Shown piece after piece: positions 9,545 through 20,586 of a stretch of 64,000 nt of DNA. Within the stretch, counting starts at the first letter, position 1. Every line of letters starts with the position of its first letter. The notes under the pieces are model-generated. The model was not told where the DNA came from. It saw only the letters and a list, made by a program, of their open reading frames with translations, and did not search any database. A program made the position numbers and the translations under genes. This DNA comes from Sphaerisporangium rubeum (GTDB lineage Bacteria; Actinomycetota; Actinomycetes; Streptosporangiales; Streptosporangiaceae): contig NZ_JACHIU010000001.1 in the NCBI RefSeq assembly GCF_014207705.1, positions 1,612,001 to 1,676,000 on the forward strand, in the 5' to 3' direction.

Positions 9545-10288
9545 TCAGTTCGTGGCCTGCGCGACGAGCCGCAGGCCGACGGCGGCCAGGCCACCGCCGA
9601 GGATCCGCTGGCGCTCGATGCGCCGGAGCATGGTGTGGACCCGCGCGCCGGCCTCGTTGTCGGTGAGCCGGTCGGTGAGGTAACGGTGCAGGTACGGGCC
9701 GCGGGTGGCCCGGCGGATCTCGAAGTGGACGCCGATCGCCGCGATCATGGTCTCGCCGGGGTGCAGGGACCGGTGCTGCTTGATCCAGTGCGCGTAGGGG
9801 TCCTCGGCGAGAGGACGGCGATCCGGTGGCGCGTTCGTGAAGGCGGAGTCCAGTACGGCCGCCATGTCGTGGAACCACGTCGCGGTGGCGCCGTCGGCGC
9901 GTTCCCAGGCGAACTCGTCGACGAGCACCATGCCGCCGGGCCGCAGCAGGGCCCGTGCCCGACCGGCCACCTTGGCGAGCCGGCTCATGTGGTGCAGGGA
10001 CAGGGAGAACACGACCGCGTCGAACGGGTCGTCGTCGTAGGCGGCGAAGTCGGCCCGTACCGCGTCGACGCCGCGCAGCACGGCCGCCGACACGGCCGTG
10101 GTGTCGATGTCCACGGCCGTCACCGTGTGACCGGCCGCGCGGAGCGCGAGCGCGAGGTCGCCGTGTCCGCAGCCCACGTCGAGGACGCGGGACGGTGCGG
10201 CCGGCAGCCACCTGGTGAGGAAGGCCATCTGGTCGGCGATGCCGGCGGAGGTGACGTCGGCCGGCGCGTCGTGGAGTGAGGGTCGCAT
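9545..10288 (-). CDS. class I SAM-dependent methyltransferase, first gene of operon
   Basis: Encodes 247 residues with SAM motif I VLDVGCGHGDLAL, motif II AVDIDTTAV, and SLHHM after motif II. The C-terminal half is helical and rich in His/Arg and has no second recognised domain. It is the first gene of a two-methyltransferase operon that is divergent from a LysR regulator with 71 bases between the starts. That arrangement is the classical one for LysR control of the neighbouring operon, so the regulator's ligand is probably a substrate or product of these enzymes. ATG 10288 is chosen; a longer reading to 10324 would run into the promoter region. Confidence 0.85.
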   Translation of the reverse strand: MRPSLHDAPADVTSAGIADQMAFLTRWLPAAPSRVLDVGCGHGDLALALRAAGHTVTAVDIDTTAVSAAVLRGVDAVRADFAAYDDDPFDAVVFSLSLHHMSRLAKVAGRARALLRPGGMVLVDEFAWERADGATATWFHDMAAVLDSAFTNAPPDRRPLAEDPYAHWIKQHRSLHPGETMIAAIGVHFEIRRATRGPYLHRYLTDRLTDNEAGARVHTMLRRIERQRILGGGLAAVGLRLVAQATN

Positions 10289-10359
10289 GACATCAAGCCT
10301 TGACCGGCGAACCCATGAGGACAAGTGCGGGTTGGTACGGGGACGTATAAGGTCAGTGC

Positions 10360-11340
10360 ATGCTTGACACCTGGTCGCTCCAGGTGCTCGCCGCGGTCGG
10401 CGAGCACGGGTCGTTCTCGGCCGCCGCCGAGGCGCTGTCCCTGACCCAGCCGGCCGTGTCCCGGCAGATCGCGGGACTGGAGAGACGGCTCGGTGTGCGC
10501 CTGTTCAGCCGGGTGCCGCGCGGGGTGCGCGCCACCCCCGCCGGCGAGGTCGCGGTCGAGATGGCCCTCGACACGCTCGCCGGGTTGCGTGCGCTGGAGG
10601 CACGGCTCACGTCGTTCGCCGATCTGCAGTCCGGCGCGCTGCGGCTCGCGGCGTTCCCGAGCGCCAACGCCTTCCTGGTGCCGGAGGCCATCCGCCGGTT
10701 CACCGACGCGCACCCCGGCGTGTCCCTCAGCCTGCTGCGCGCGGAGGAGACACCACCGCTGCGTGACGTGCGCGAGGGCCGGCTCGACCTGGAGCTGATC
10801 ACCCACTGGCACCTGTACGAGGACGGCGAGACCGCCAGGTACGCCTCACCCGGCGAGAGCCCCCGCCGTGTCGCGCTCGACGGTGTCGAGTTGGTCCCGT
10901 TGCTCGACGAGGAACTGCGCATCGCTCTTCCCGCCGGTCACCGGCTGGCCCGCGGCCAGCGGGTCAACCTGTCGGACCTCGCGGCCGAGACCTGGATCGA
11001 CGGCGCGCATCCCGACTGCCTCGGGCCGATGACCCCGCTCGCCGAGGCGCTCGGCGCCGAGCCGCGCGTCGGCCTGTGGTGCGACGACTGGAACGGCAAG
11101 CAGGCCCTGGTCGCGGCCCGCGCCGGCGTCATGCTGGTGCCGACCCTCGCGCACACCGCGATGCGCGGCGACGTCGTCGTGCTCCCCGTCACCCCGGCTC
11201 TCCCCACCCGCCGCCTCTACGCCGCCACCGCGGCCCCGCCGTTCCGCGCCCCCGCCGTGACGGCCATGCTGGACATTCTCACCGATCTGACGGGCTCGCA
11301 GCGCTACCCGAGGAAGGCACGCAGGCAGCAGGAAGCCTGA
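10360..11340 (+). CDS. LysR-family transcriptional regulator
   Basis: Encodes 326 residues: an N-terminal winged helix-turn-helix (residues 1-60, FSAAAEALSLTQPAVSRQIAGLE) and a periplasmic-binding-protein-like effector domain. A possible -10 box TATAAG (10346-10351) ends only eight bases before the ATG, pointing to a leaderless or nearly leaderless transcript. It is divergent from the two-methyltransferase operon and probably controls it and itself. The effector is unknown. Confidence 0.93.
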   Translation: MLDTWSLQVLAAVGEHGSFSAAAEALSLTQPAVSRQIAGLERRLGVRLFSRVPRGVRATPAGEVAVEMALDTLAGLRALEARLTSFADLQSGALRLAAFPSANAFLVPEAIRRFTDAHPGVSLSLLRAEETPPLRDVREGRLDLELITHWHLYEDGETARYASPGESPRRVALDGVELVPLLDEELRIALPAGHRLARGQRVNLSDLAAETWIDGAHPDCLGPMTPLAEALGAEPRVGLWCDDWNGKQALVAARAGVMLVPTLAHTAMRGDVVVLPVTPALPTRRLYAATAAPPFRAPAVTAMLDILTDLTGSQRYPRKARRQQEA

Positions 11341-11479
11341 GTCATCGGTTCACCGGAATGCGGTATACCCGTAGGACATGACCGGTATGAACAACAATCA
11401 TTATCCTTGGACCCGTATTCTCCTGAATACTTTTCATCCGAGGCCGTGAGTCATGTGATTCCGTATATGACGTGATTTC

Positions 11480-11541
11480 GGAATGCCGCGTGTGCCGTCT
11501 GGCGGGTCGGAGAGCAGCGACTCCGGCCCGCCAGGCATTCC
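11480..11541. terminator. large bidirectional hairpin between convergent genes
   Basis: Outer arms GGAATGCC (11480-11487) and GGCATTCC (11534-11541), and inner arms CTGGCGGG (11499-11506) with CCCGCCAG (11527-11534) continuing into CGGAG/CTCCG around an eight-base loop, make a strong interrupted hairpin. It lies between the convergent LysR gene and the NYN-domain gene and can end transcription from both sides. Confidence 0.65.
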
Positions 11542-11590
11542 CCCGCACAAGCGGACGGAACGCGCGGGCCGGTACGCCGAGCGGGAGGAG

Positions 11591-12535
11591 CTATTTGGTG
11601 GAGATGCCGACGCCGAGGTCGAACTCGCGGTAGACGCGGGCCCAGAAGCCGTCGCGCAGCCACACGCGCGCCTCGGGGTAGGGACGCAGGGAGTGACCGA
11701 GTTCCTTCTCGGCCTCGATGAGGAGCTCGGTGTCGATCACCGTCGGCAGGAGCGGGCCGGGGAGGAGGTCGCGGATGTTGTCGCGGCCGCGGGTGAGGAT
11801 CCACTTCTGCGCGACGTGCTCGCCGACCTCCTCGACCCGGGGACGGCTCGGGCCGAGCTTGGTGACCTGGCCGGTCTGTTTCATGACGGGCTTGGCGGTG
11901 ACCTGCGTGCGGCCGGCGAACACCTGTGCGGGAGACGGCGCGGGAGGGACGGCGGGGACGACCTGCGCGGCACGGCTGAAGTACGGACGCAGGACGTCCG
12001 CGCCGAGCTCCTCGACGGTGTCGGACTCCCACACGAGACGCTCGGCCTGGTTCGTCCCGTACGGCGGCTCGACCCCCCACAGGTGGATGCGGACGCCGTA
12101 GGCCTGCGCGGCCTCCACGGCCGGGACCATGTCCTCGTCCCCGGCGATGAGGACGGTGTCGCTGACCGCGTGGTGGCGGGCCAGGGCCTCCAGGTCGCTG
12201 CGGATCTGCGCGTCCACGCCTTTCTGCTGGCCGCGCGCGTTGAGGTTGCCGAGGCGGACCTTGACCCAGGGGAGCTGCGCGATGACACGCTGGTCGACCG
12301 TCGGGACGCGGTCACGGGCCGCGTCGTACCAGTAGATGCGCAGCAACTCGCCGGGGATGCGCTCCATGGCGTGCTTCTTGAGCGCCTGGATCAGCTCGTC
12401 GGCCGCCACGCGGTATTCCTTGCGCTCCCTGGCGCTGAGGAGGACCTCACCCGCCGCCGCGTACAGGTAGCCGACGTCCACCAGGATGGCGTATTTGGCG
12501 GCCACAGGATGCGGTGTGAGGTCCGGGATTGCCAT
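11591..12535 (-). CDS. NYN-domain (PIN-like) protein
   Basis: Encodes 314 residues. The N-terminal two-thirds is a NYN/LabA-type domain: ILVDVGYLYAA with the first acidic residue (about Asp20), QKGVDAQIRSDLEAL and VLIAGDEDMVPAVEAA with further conserved aspartates. The family has a PIN-like nuclease fold and is suspected to act on RNA. The C-terminal 100 residues (after a Pro-rich linker) contain a second conserved-looking region ending YREFDLGVGIS that may bind nucleic acid or partner proteins. It appears monocistronic, with the hairpin at 11480-11541 downstream. Confidence 0.85.
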   Translation of the reverse strand: MAIPDLTPHPVAAKYAILVDVGYLYAAAGEVLLSARERKEYRVAADELIQALKKHAMERIPGELLRIYWYDAARDRVPTVDQRVIAQLPWVKVRLGNLNARGQQKGVDAQIRSDLEALARHHAVSDTVLIAGDEDMVPAVEAAQAYGVRIHLWGVEPPYGTNQAERLVWESDTVEELGADVLRPYFSRAAQVVPAVPPAPSPAQVFAGRTQVTAKPVMKQTGQVTKLGPSRPRVEEVGEHVAQKWILTRGRDNIRDLLPGPLLPTVIDTELLIEAEKELGHSLRPYPEARVWLRDGFWARVYREFDLGVGISTK

Positions 12536-12640
12536 GCGTTCCTCCAGGGCCTCGGCGTTAGACGATGATCGGCTGACTATATTCCCCCATTTCTAGATAG
12601 TCCCAACTCTCAGGGCGGTTGACACCCAACTTCTGAAGAT

Positions 12641-12844
12641 CTAATGGGGTCGCGAGCTCGCACGCCACGCTCCTGGTCCGTGCGGCAGCCCGGTTCTCAT
12701 CTGGTGTGCGGGGCTTCGCCACATAGCTGGCTTTCGCGGGGTTCGCTCGGGTGCCGCGTCCCTTGTCGTGAGAGCGATCACGAGCGCGGCGAGTTCCTCG
12801 GGGGTGGCGTCGCCGCGCACGACCCTGAGATACGGCTGCTCCAT
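12641..12844 (-). CDS. accE: acyl-CoA carboxylase epsilon subunit
   Basis: Encodes 67 residues with the family pattern: YLRVVRGDATPEELAALV at the start, a variable linker, a single Trp, and the GPGAWRAS tail. In actinomycetes this small subunit binds the beta (carboxyltransferase) subunit and raises the activity of acetyl/propionyl-CoA carboxylase. It starts ten bases after the stop of the beta-subunit gene, confirming the pair. The length is normal for the family. Confidence 0.93.
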   Translation of the reverse strand: MEQPYLRVVRGDATPEELAALVIALTTRDAAPERTPRKPAMWRSPAHQMRTGLPHGPGAWRASSRPH

Positions 12845-12854
12845 GGCGCTCCTC

Positions 12855-14453
12855 CTACAGCGGGATGTTGCCGTGCTTCTTGGGAGGCAGCCCGGCGCGC
12901 TTGTTGCGCAGCGCGCGCAGGGCCCGGACGACCTGCACCCGGGTGTCGGCGGGCCTGATCACCGCGTCCACGTAGCCGCGCTCGGCCGCGAGATACGGGT
13001 TGGCCAGCGTGTCCTCGTACTGCGTGATCATCGCCTTGCGCTCGGTCTCGGGGTCCTCGGCGGCGGCCAGCTCACGCCGGTACAGGATGTTGACCGCTCC
13101 CTGGGCCCCCATGACGGCGATCTGCGCGGTCGGCCACGCCAGGTTGACGTCGGCGCCGAGGTGCTTGGACCCCATGACGTCGTACGCGCCGCCGTACGCC
13201 TTGCGCGTGATCACGGTGACCAGCGGCACGGTGGCCTCGGCGTAGGCGTACAGCAGCTTGGCGCCGCGCCTGATGATGCCGTTCCACTCCTGGTCGGTGC
13301 CGGGGAGGAAACCCGGCACGTCCACGAAGGTCAGCACCGGGATGTTGAACGCGTCGCAGGTGCGGACGAACCGCGCGGCCTTCTCCGACGCCGCGATGTC
13401 CAGCGTGCCGGCGAAGCTCATGGGCTGGTTGGCGACCACCCCCACCGAGTGACCTTCGACCCGGCCGAACCCGACGACGATGTTGGGGGCGAACCCGGCG
13501 TGGACCTCCAGGAACTCGCCGTCGTCCAGGACATGTCCGATGACCTGGTGCATGTCGTACGGCTGGTTGGCCGAGTCGGGGATCAGCGTGTCCAGCTCGC
13601 GGTCGGCGTCGGTGACGGTGAGCTCGGCCTCGGTGTCGAACACCGGCGCCTCGTCCATGTTGTTGGACGGCAGGTACGACAGCAGCGCCTTGGCGAACTC
13701 CAGGCAGTCGGCCTCGTCCGCCGCCTCGTAGTGCGCGACGCCGGAGCGCGAGTTGTGGGTGTGCGCGCCGCCGAGCTCCTCGAACGTGACCTCCTCACCG
13801 GTGACCGTCTTGATGACGTCGGGCCCGGTGATGAACATGTGGGACTTCTCCCGGACCATCAGCACGAAGTCGGTCAGCGCGGGGGAGTACACCGCGCCGC
13901 CGGCGCACGGCCCCATGATCAGGGAGATCTGCGGGATGACGCCGGAGGCGTGCACGTTGCGCTTGAAGATCTCGGCGTACAGGCCGAGCGCGACCACACC
14001 CTCCTGGATGCGCGCGCCGCCGGAGTCGTTGATGCCGACCACGGGACAGCCGGTCTTGAGCGCGTGGTCCATCACCTTGACGATCTTCTCGCCGAAGACC
14101 TCGCCGAGCGAGCCGCCGAACACCGTGAAGTCCTGCGCGAACACCGCCACCGGCCGGCCGTCGACCGTGCCGTGGCCGGTGACCACGCCGTCGCCGTACG
14201 GCCGGTCACGCTCCATGCCGAACGCGGTGGCGCGGTGCCGCGCCAGCTCGTCGAACTCGACGAACGACCCCTCGTCCAGGAAGGCGACCAGCCGCTCCCT
14301 GGCGGTCATCTTGCCCTTGGCGTGCTGCTTCTCCACCGCGCGCGACGACCCGGCGTGCGTCGCCTCGTACTGCCGACGCTCCAGATCGGCGATCTTGCCA
14401 GCGGTCGTGTGCACGTCGACGCTCTCAGGCGGCGACACCGGCTCAGCGCTCAT
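12855..14453 (-). CDS. pccB: acyl-CoA carboxylase beta subunit (propionyl/acetyl-CoA carboxyltransferase)
   Basis: Encodes 532 residues, full length for the carboxyltransferase beta subunit. Recognisable are GKMTARERL, the oxyanion-hole regions [13 protein letters not shown] and [16 protein letters not shown], and the C-terminal [22 protein letters not shown]. The enzyme transfers carboxyl groups from carboxybiotin to acetyl- or propionyl-CoA, giving malonyl- or methylmalonyl-CoA for fatty acid and polyketide synthesis. The biotin-carboxylase alpha subunit is not in this window. It is in an operon with the epsilon subunit and divergent from the ABC transporter genes. The acyl-CoA preference is not certain from sequence. 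Confidence 0.95.
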   Translation of the reverse strand: MSAEPVSPPESVDVHTTAGKIADLERRQYEATHAGSSRAVEKQHAKGKMTARERLVAFLDEGSFVEFDELARHRATAFGMERDRPYGDGVVTGHGTVDGRPVAVFAQDFTVFGGSLGEVFGEKIVKVMDHALKTGCPVVGINDSGGARIQEGVVALGLYAEIFKRNVHASGVIPQISLIMGPCAGGAVYSPALTDFVLMVREKSHMFITGPDVIKTVTGEEVTFEELGGAHTHNSRSGVAHYEAADEADCLEFAKALLSYLPSNNMDEAPVFDTEAELTVTDADRELDTLIPDSANQPYDMHQVIGHVLDDGEFLEVHAGFAPNIVVGFGRVEGHSVGVVANQPMSFAGTLDIAASEKAARFVRTCDAFNIPVLTFVDVPGFLPGTDQEWNGIIRRGAKLLYAYAEATVPLVTVITRKAYGGAYDVMGSKHLGADVNLAWPTAQIAVMGAQGAVNILYRRELAAAEDPETERKAMITQYEDTLANPYLAAERGYVDAVIRPADTRVQVVRALRALRNKRAGLPPKKHGNIPL

Positions 14454-14529
14454 GTGCGTAGGTTATCCGTCACCGATCCGGCGCGGTGAGCCGACTCGGC
14501 ACGTGGTGACGGCGATTAGAGTGACGGTC

Positions 14530-15330
14530 ATGACCGACATGGGGGACAGGCCGACCCTGTCCGAGGCGGTGCGCACGTACGGTCTGGTCAAGCGGTTCGG
14601 CGGTCAGGTGGCGGTCGCCGGCGCCGATCTCGTGGTCCCCAAGGGAAGCTTCGCCGGGCTCGTCGGCCCGAACGGCGCGGGGAAGACCACCACACTCGGC
14701 ATGATCACCGGCCTGCTGCGTCCCGACGCCGGGGTCGCGACGGTCGGCGGCGCGGACGTGTGGCGCGACCCGGTGCTCGTGAAGTCCCGCGTCGGCGTGC
14801 TGCCCGAGGGCCTGCGGCTGTTCGAGCGGCTGTCCGGCCGTGAGCTGCTGATGTACAACGGCCGGCTGCGCGGCATACCCACCGGCGAGGTGGCGAGGCG
14901 CGCCGAGGAACTGCTCAAGGTCATGGACCTCGCGGGGTCGGCGGACAAGCTGGTCGTCGACTACTCCACCGGCATGCGCAAGAAGATCGGTCTCGCCGCC
15001 GCGCTGCTGCACAACCCCGAGGTGCTGTTCCTGGACGAGCCGTTCGAAGGCGTCGACCCGGTGAGCGCCGACACCTTGATCGAGGTGCTGCGCCGCTACA
15101 CCGCGTCCGGCTCCACGATCGTCTTCTCCAGTCACGTCATGGAGCTCGTCGAGCGATTGTGCGACTGGGTGTCGGTGATGAGCCGCGGCCAGATCGTCGC
15201 GCAGGGCCCGACGGCGCAGGTGCGTGGCGGGCTCACCCTGAACGAGGCGTTCCTGCGGCTGGTCGGCGCCAGGTCGGGTCACGGCGCGAGCGAGGAGGGA
15301 TTGTCGTGGCTCGGCTCTTCGCCGGCCTGA
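14530..15330 (+). CDS. ABC transporter ATP-binding protein
   Basis: Encodes 266 residues. Walker A is GPNGAGKTTT, the signature region reads STGMRKKIGLA (a variant of LSGGQ), Walker B is VLFLDEPFEGVD and the switch His lies in VFSSHVMEL. It energises the membrane protein encoded immediately downstream; the two genes overlap by 25 bases. The type resembles ABC-2 exporters of drugs or lipids. ATG 14530 is chosen; GTG 14521 and ATG 14539 are close alternatives. Confidence 0.93.
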   Translation: MTDMGDRPTLSEAVRTYGLVKRFGGQVAVAGADLVVPKGSFAGLVGPNGAGKTTTLGMITGLLRPDAGVATVGGADVWRDPVLVKSRVGVLPEGLRLFERLSGRELLMYNGRLRGIPTGEVARRAEELLKVMDLAGSADKLVVDYSTGMRKKIGLAAALLHNPEVLFLDEPFEGVDPVSADTLIEVLRRYTASGSTIVFSSHVMELVERLCDWVSVMSRGQIVAQGPTAQVRGGLTLNEAFLRLVGARSGHGASEEGLSWLGSSPA

Positions 15331-16865
15331 AACTGCGGCTGATCGCCGGCAACCTGCGCGGCGGCGACACGGTGCGCATCGCGGGCTTCGTCTTCACCTT
15401 GCTGGCCGCGTTCGTGGTGGGGACCGGCGGTCTCGCCGCGCTGAGCATGCTGCGGCTCGCGCCGGCCGACGTCGCCGCAGGCGCCGGCGTGCTGGTGTTC
15501 ACCCTGCTCACCTTGACCTGGGTGCTCGCGCCGCTGATGGCGTTCGGCGTGGACGACACGCTCGACCCGTCCAGGCTCGCGTTGTTCCCCCTGACGGCCC
15601 GCCAGATGGCCGCCGGCATGTTCACCGCCGCGGTCGTCGGCCCGTGGCCGGTCGCCACGCTGCTCCTGCTCACCGGCGCGGTGATCGGCGTCTCGCGCGG
15701 CCCCGGCGGGCTGCTGGTCGGCGTGGTGGCCGCCTTGCTGCAGTTCGCGTTGTGCGTGGTGGCGTCCCGCGCGGTCACGACGGCCCTGTCCCGGCTGCTG
15801 CGCACCCGCCGTGGCCGCGACCTGCTGGCGGTCGGCGTGCTCGTCCTCGTCCTGCTCCCGCAGATCCCCAACCTGCTGATCGGCCGCGGCGTCGGAGACG
15901 CGCCGAGCGTGATCCTGGAACGACTGGCGGGGACGCTGCGCTGGACCCCCCCAGGCATGGCGGCGCACGCCATGGCCGACGGCGGTCTCGCGGCGCTGGC
16001 GGACCTCGCGGCGGTGGCGCTGGTGGTGGCCGCGCTCGGCGCGGTGTGGATCGCGACGCTGCGGCGCATCATGGTCACCGCGGACGCGTCCACGCAGGTC
16101 GGCTCGGTGCGCCGCAGCCGCCTGGACGCGCTGCTCCCCGCCGGCATGATCGGCGCGGTGGCGGCCAAGGAGCTCAAGTACCTGCGCCGTGAGCCGCGCG
16201 GCCGTCTCGGCTGGATGGCGGCCCTCACGGTGCCGGTGATCCTGATGTTCTCCCTGACCAGCGGCCCCACGCCGCTCACCGGTGTCACGGCGGCCCTGTT
16301 CCCCGCGGCCACGGCGGCCTTGATGATCGGCCTGCAGGTGGCCAACACGTTCGGTCTGGACGGCCGCGCTCTGTGGATGAACGCGCTGGTGCACTCCAGC
16401 GAGCACGACCTGCGCACCGACCTCGCCGGCCGGCACCTCGCCGTCTCCTTGGCCGCCGTGCCGGTGCTGCTCGTCATGTCCGTGGCCGGGGCCCTGATCG
16501 CGGGGGACATCGTCTGGGCCGTGCCGGCGCTGCTCGGTTCCGCCGGTCTGCTGGCGGTGGCGCTCGGCGTGGGGTCGGTGATCAGCGTCACGCTGCCGTA
16601 CACCTACCCCGAGCGGCTCAACGCGTTCACCAGTGCCGCACCCGGCCAGGGTGGAGTGGCGTTCGCCGGGTCGTTCGGCGCGCTGCTCGCCACCGGTGTG
16701 GTCGCACTGCCGATCGCGCTCCCCATGTTCCTCGGCGTCGCCTGGGTCACGGTGCTCGCCGTGCCGTACGGCCTGCTGGTGGCGGCGGGAGGCCGCAGGG
16801 TCGCCGCGATGATCGGCTTCCCGCGCCTTCCCGAACTGATGGCCGCGGTGTCCCGTCCCACCTGA
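15306..16865 (+). CDS. ABC transporter permease, large ABC-2-like membrane protein
   Basis: Encodes 519 residues with roughly twelve hydrophobic segments and short charged loops. GTG 15306 lies inside the end of the ATPase gene and has GAGGAGG upstream. It forms the membrane channel for that ATPase. The central cytosolic loop around residues 255-300 separates two halves of six helices each. The substrate is unknown. Confidence 0.9.
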   Translation: MARLFAGLKLRLIAGNLRGGDTVRIAGFVFTLLAAFVVGTGGLAALSMLRLAPADVAAGAGVLVFTLLTLTWVLAPLMAFGVDDTLDPSRLALFPLTARQMAAGMFTAAVVGPWPVATLLLLTGAVIGVSRGPGGLLVGVVAALLQFALCVVASRAVTTALSRLLRTRRGRDLLAVGVLVLVLLPQIPNLLIGRGVGDAPSVILERLAGTLRWTPPGMAAHAMADGGLAALADLAAVALVVAALGAVWIATLRRIMVTADASTQVGSVRRSRLDALLPAGMIGAVAAKELKYLRREPRGRLGWMAALTVPVILMFSLTSGPTPLTGVTAALFPAATAALMIGLQVANTFGLDGRALWMNALVHSSEHDLRTDLAGRHLAVSLAAVPVLLVMSVAGALIAGDIVWAVPALLGSAGLLAVALGVGSVISVTLPYTYPERLNAFTSAAPGQGGVAFAGSFGALLATGVVALPIALPMFLGVAWVTVLAVPYGLLVAAGGRRVAAMIGFPRLPELMAAVSRPT

Positions 16866-16949
16866 GCACCCCCGTTCCCCGCGTGGACATTTCCCGTTCA
16901 AAGTGGTCTAGTCCAATGGATGAGACCGGTGTCCGGCGAAAGGGGACCA

Positions 16950-19652
<2,703 letters not shown>

Positions 19653-19665
19653 ACTCACCCGGTGC

Positions 19666-20586
19666 TCACCCGGTGGCGACGCGGGACGGGCCGGCGTAGA
19701 TGTTGAAGCGGTGGTCGCGCAGGAAGCCGACGAGGGTCATGCCGAAGTCGCGGGCCAGGTCGACGGCCAGGGACGACGGAGCGGAGACGCCGCAGACCAT
19801 GGGGACGCCGGCCGCGAGGGCCTTCTGCATGATCTCGTAGCTGGTCCGGCCGCTGACCACCATGATGTGGTCGGCGAGCGGCAGGCGGCCGTTCAGCAGG
19901 GCCCAGCCGGTGAGCTTGTCCACGGCGTTGTGACGGCCGACGTCCTCGCGGACGGCCACCGGATCGCCGTCCCAGGTGAACAGGCCGGCGGCGTGCAGGC
20001 CGCCGGTCTTGCCGAAGATCCCCTGGGCCTCGCGCAGCCGTCCCGGCAGCTCGTGGAGCAGCGCGGCGGGGACCGGCGGCGGGCCGGCGGCGACGGGGGT
20101 CAGCGTGCCGAGGCGGGAACGCAGCGCGTCCAGGCTGGCGGTGCCGCAGACGCCGCAGGCGCTCGAGGTGAGGAAGTGGCGGTGCAGCGCGGGCTGGTCG
20201 GGAGGCACCTCGCCGCGCAGCCGCACGGTGACCGTGTTGTACCTGGCCTCCGGCGGCAGGTCCTCGTCGGTGCAGTACGCGATGGAGGCGATGTCCTGCG
20301 GCCCGGCGAGGCCCTCGCCGGACAGGAAACCGGCGGCCAGCTCGAAGTCGGCGCCGGGGGTGCGCATCGTCACCGCCAAGGTGCGGGTCACCCCGCCGGC
20401 CGTGATCCGCAGCTCCAGCGGCTCCTCGGTGGCGAGGTCGTCCCGCCGGTCGCGGACCGCGTCACCGGCCACCACCCGCACGCGTACGCGGGTGGTCGGC
20501 CCCGGCCGCCGCGCCACCACGTCCCGTGCCCGCGCCACGGCGGGCCCGTCCTCGGCCACCGTGCGCGCGTCACCGGAGTGGCTCAC
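19666..20586 (-). CDS. fdhD: formate dehydrogenase sulfurtransferase FdhD
   Basis: Encodes 306 residues. FdhD carries sulfur from a cysteine desulfurase to the molybdenum cofactor of formate dehydrogenases. The swapped cysteine loop SSACGVCGTAS is present, as are TEEPLELR near the start and REDVGRHNAVDKLTG, the family's most conserved block. Its GTG start overlaps the TGA of the molybdoenzyme gene (GTGA), so it is translationally coupled to its probable client. Confidence 0.95.
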   Translation of the reverse strand: MSHSGDARTVAEDGPAVARARDVVARRPGPTTRVRVRVVAGDAVRDRRDDLATEEPLELRITAGGVTRTLAVTMRTPGADFELAAGFLSGEGLAGPQDIASIAYCTDEDLPPEARYNTVTVRLRGEVPPDQPALHRHFLTSSACGVCGTASLDALRSRLGTLTPVAAGPPPVPAALLHELPGRLREAQGIFGKTGGLHAAGLFTWDGDPVAVREDVGRHNAVDKLTGWALLNGRLPLADHIMVVSGRTSYEIMQKALAAGVPMVCGVSAPSSLAVDLARDFGMTLVGFLRDHRFNIYAGPSRVATG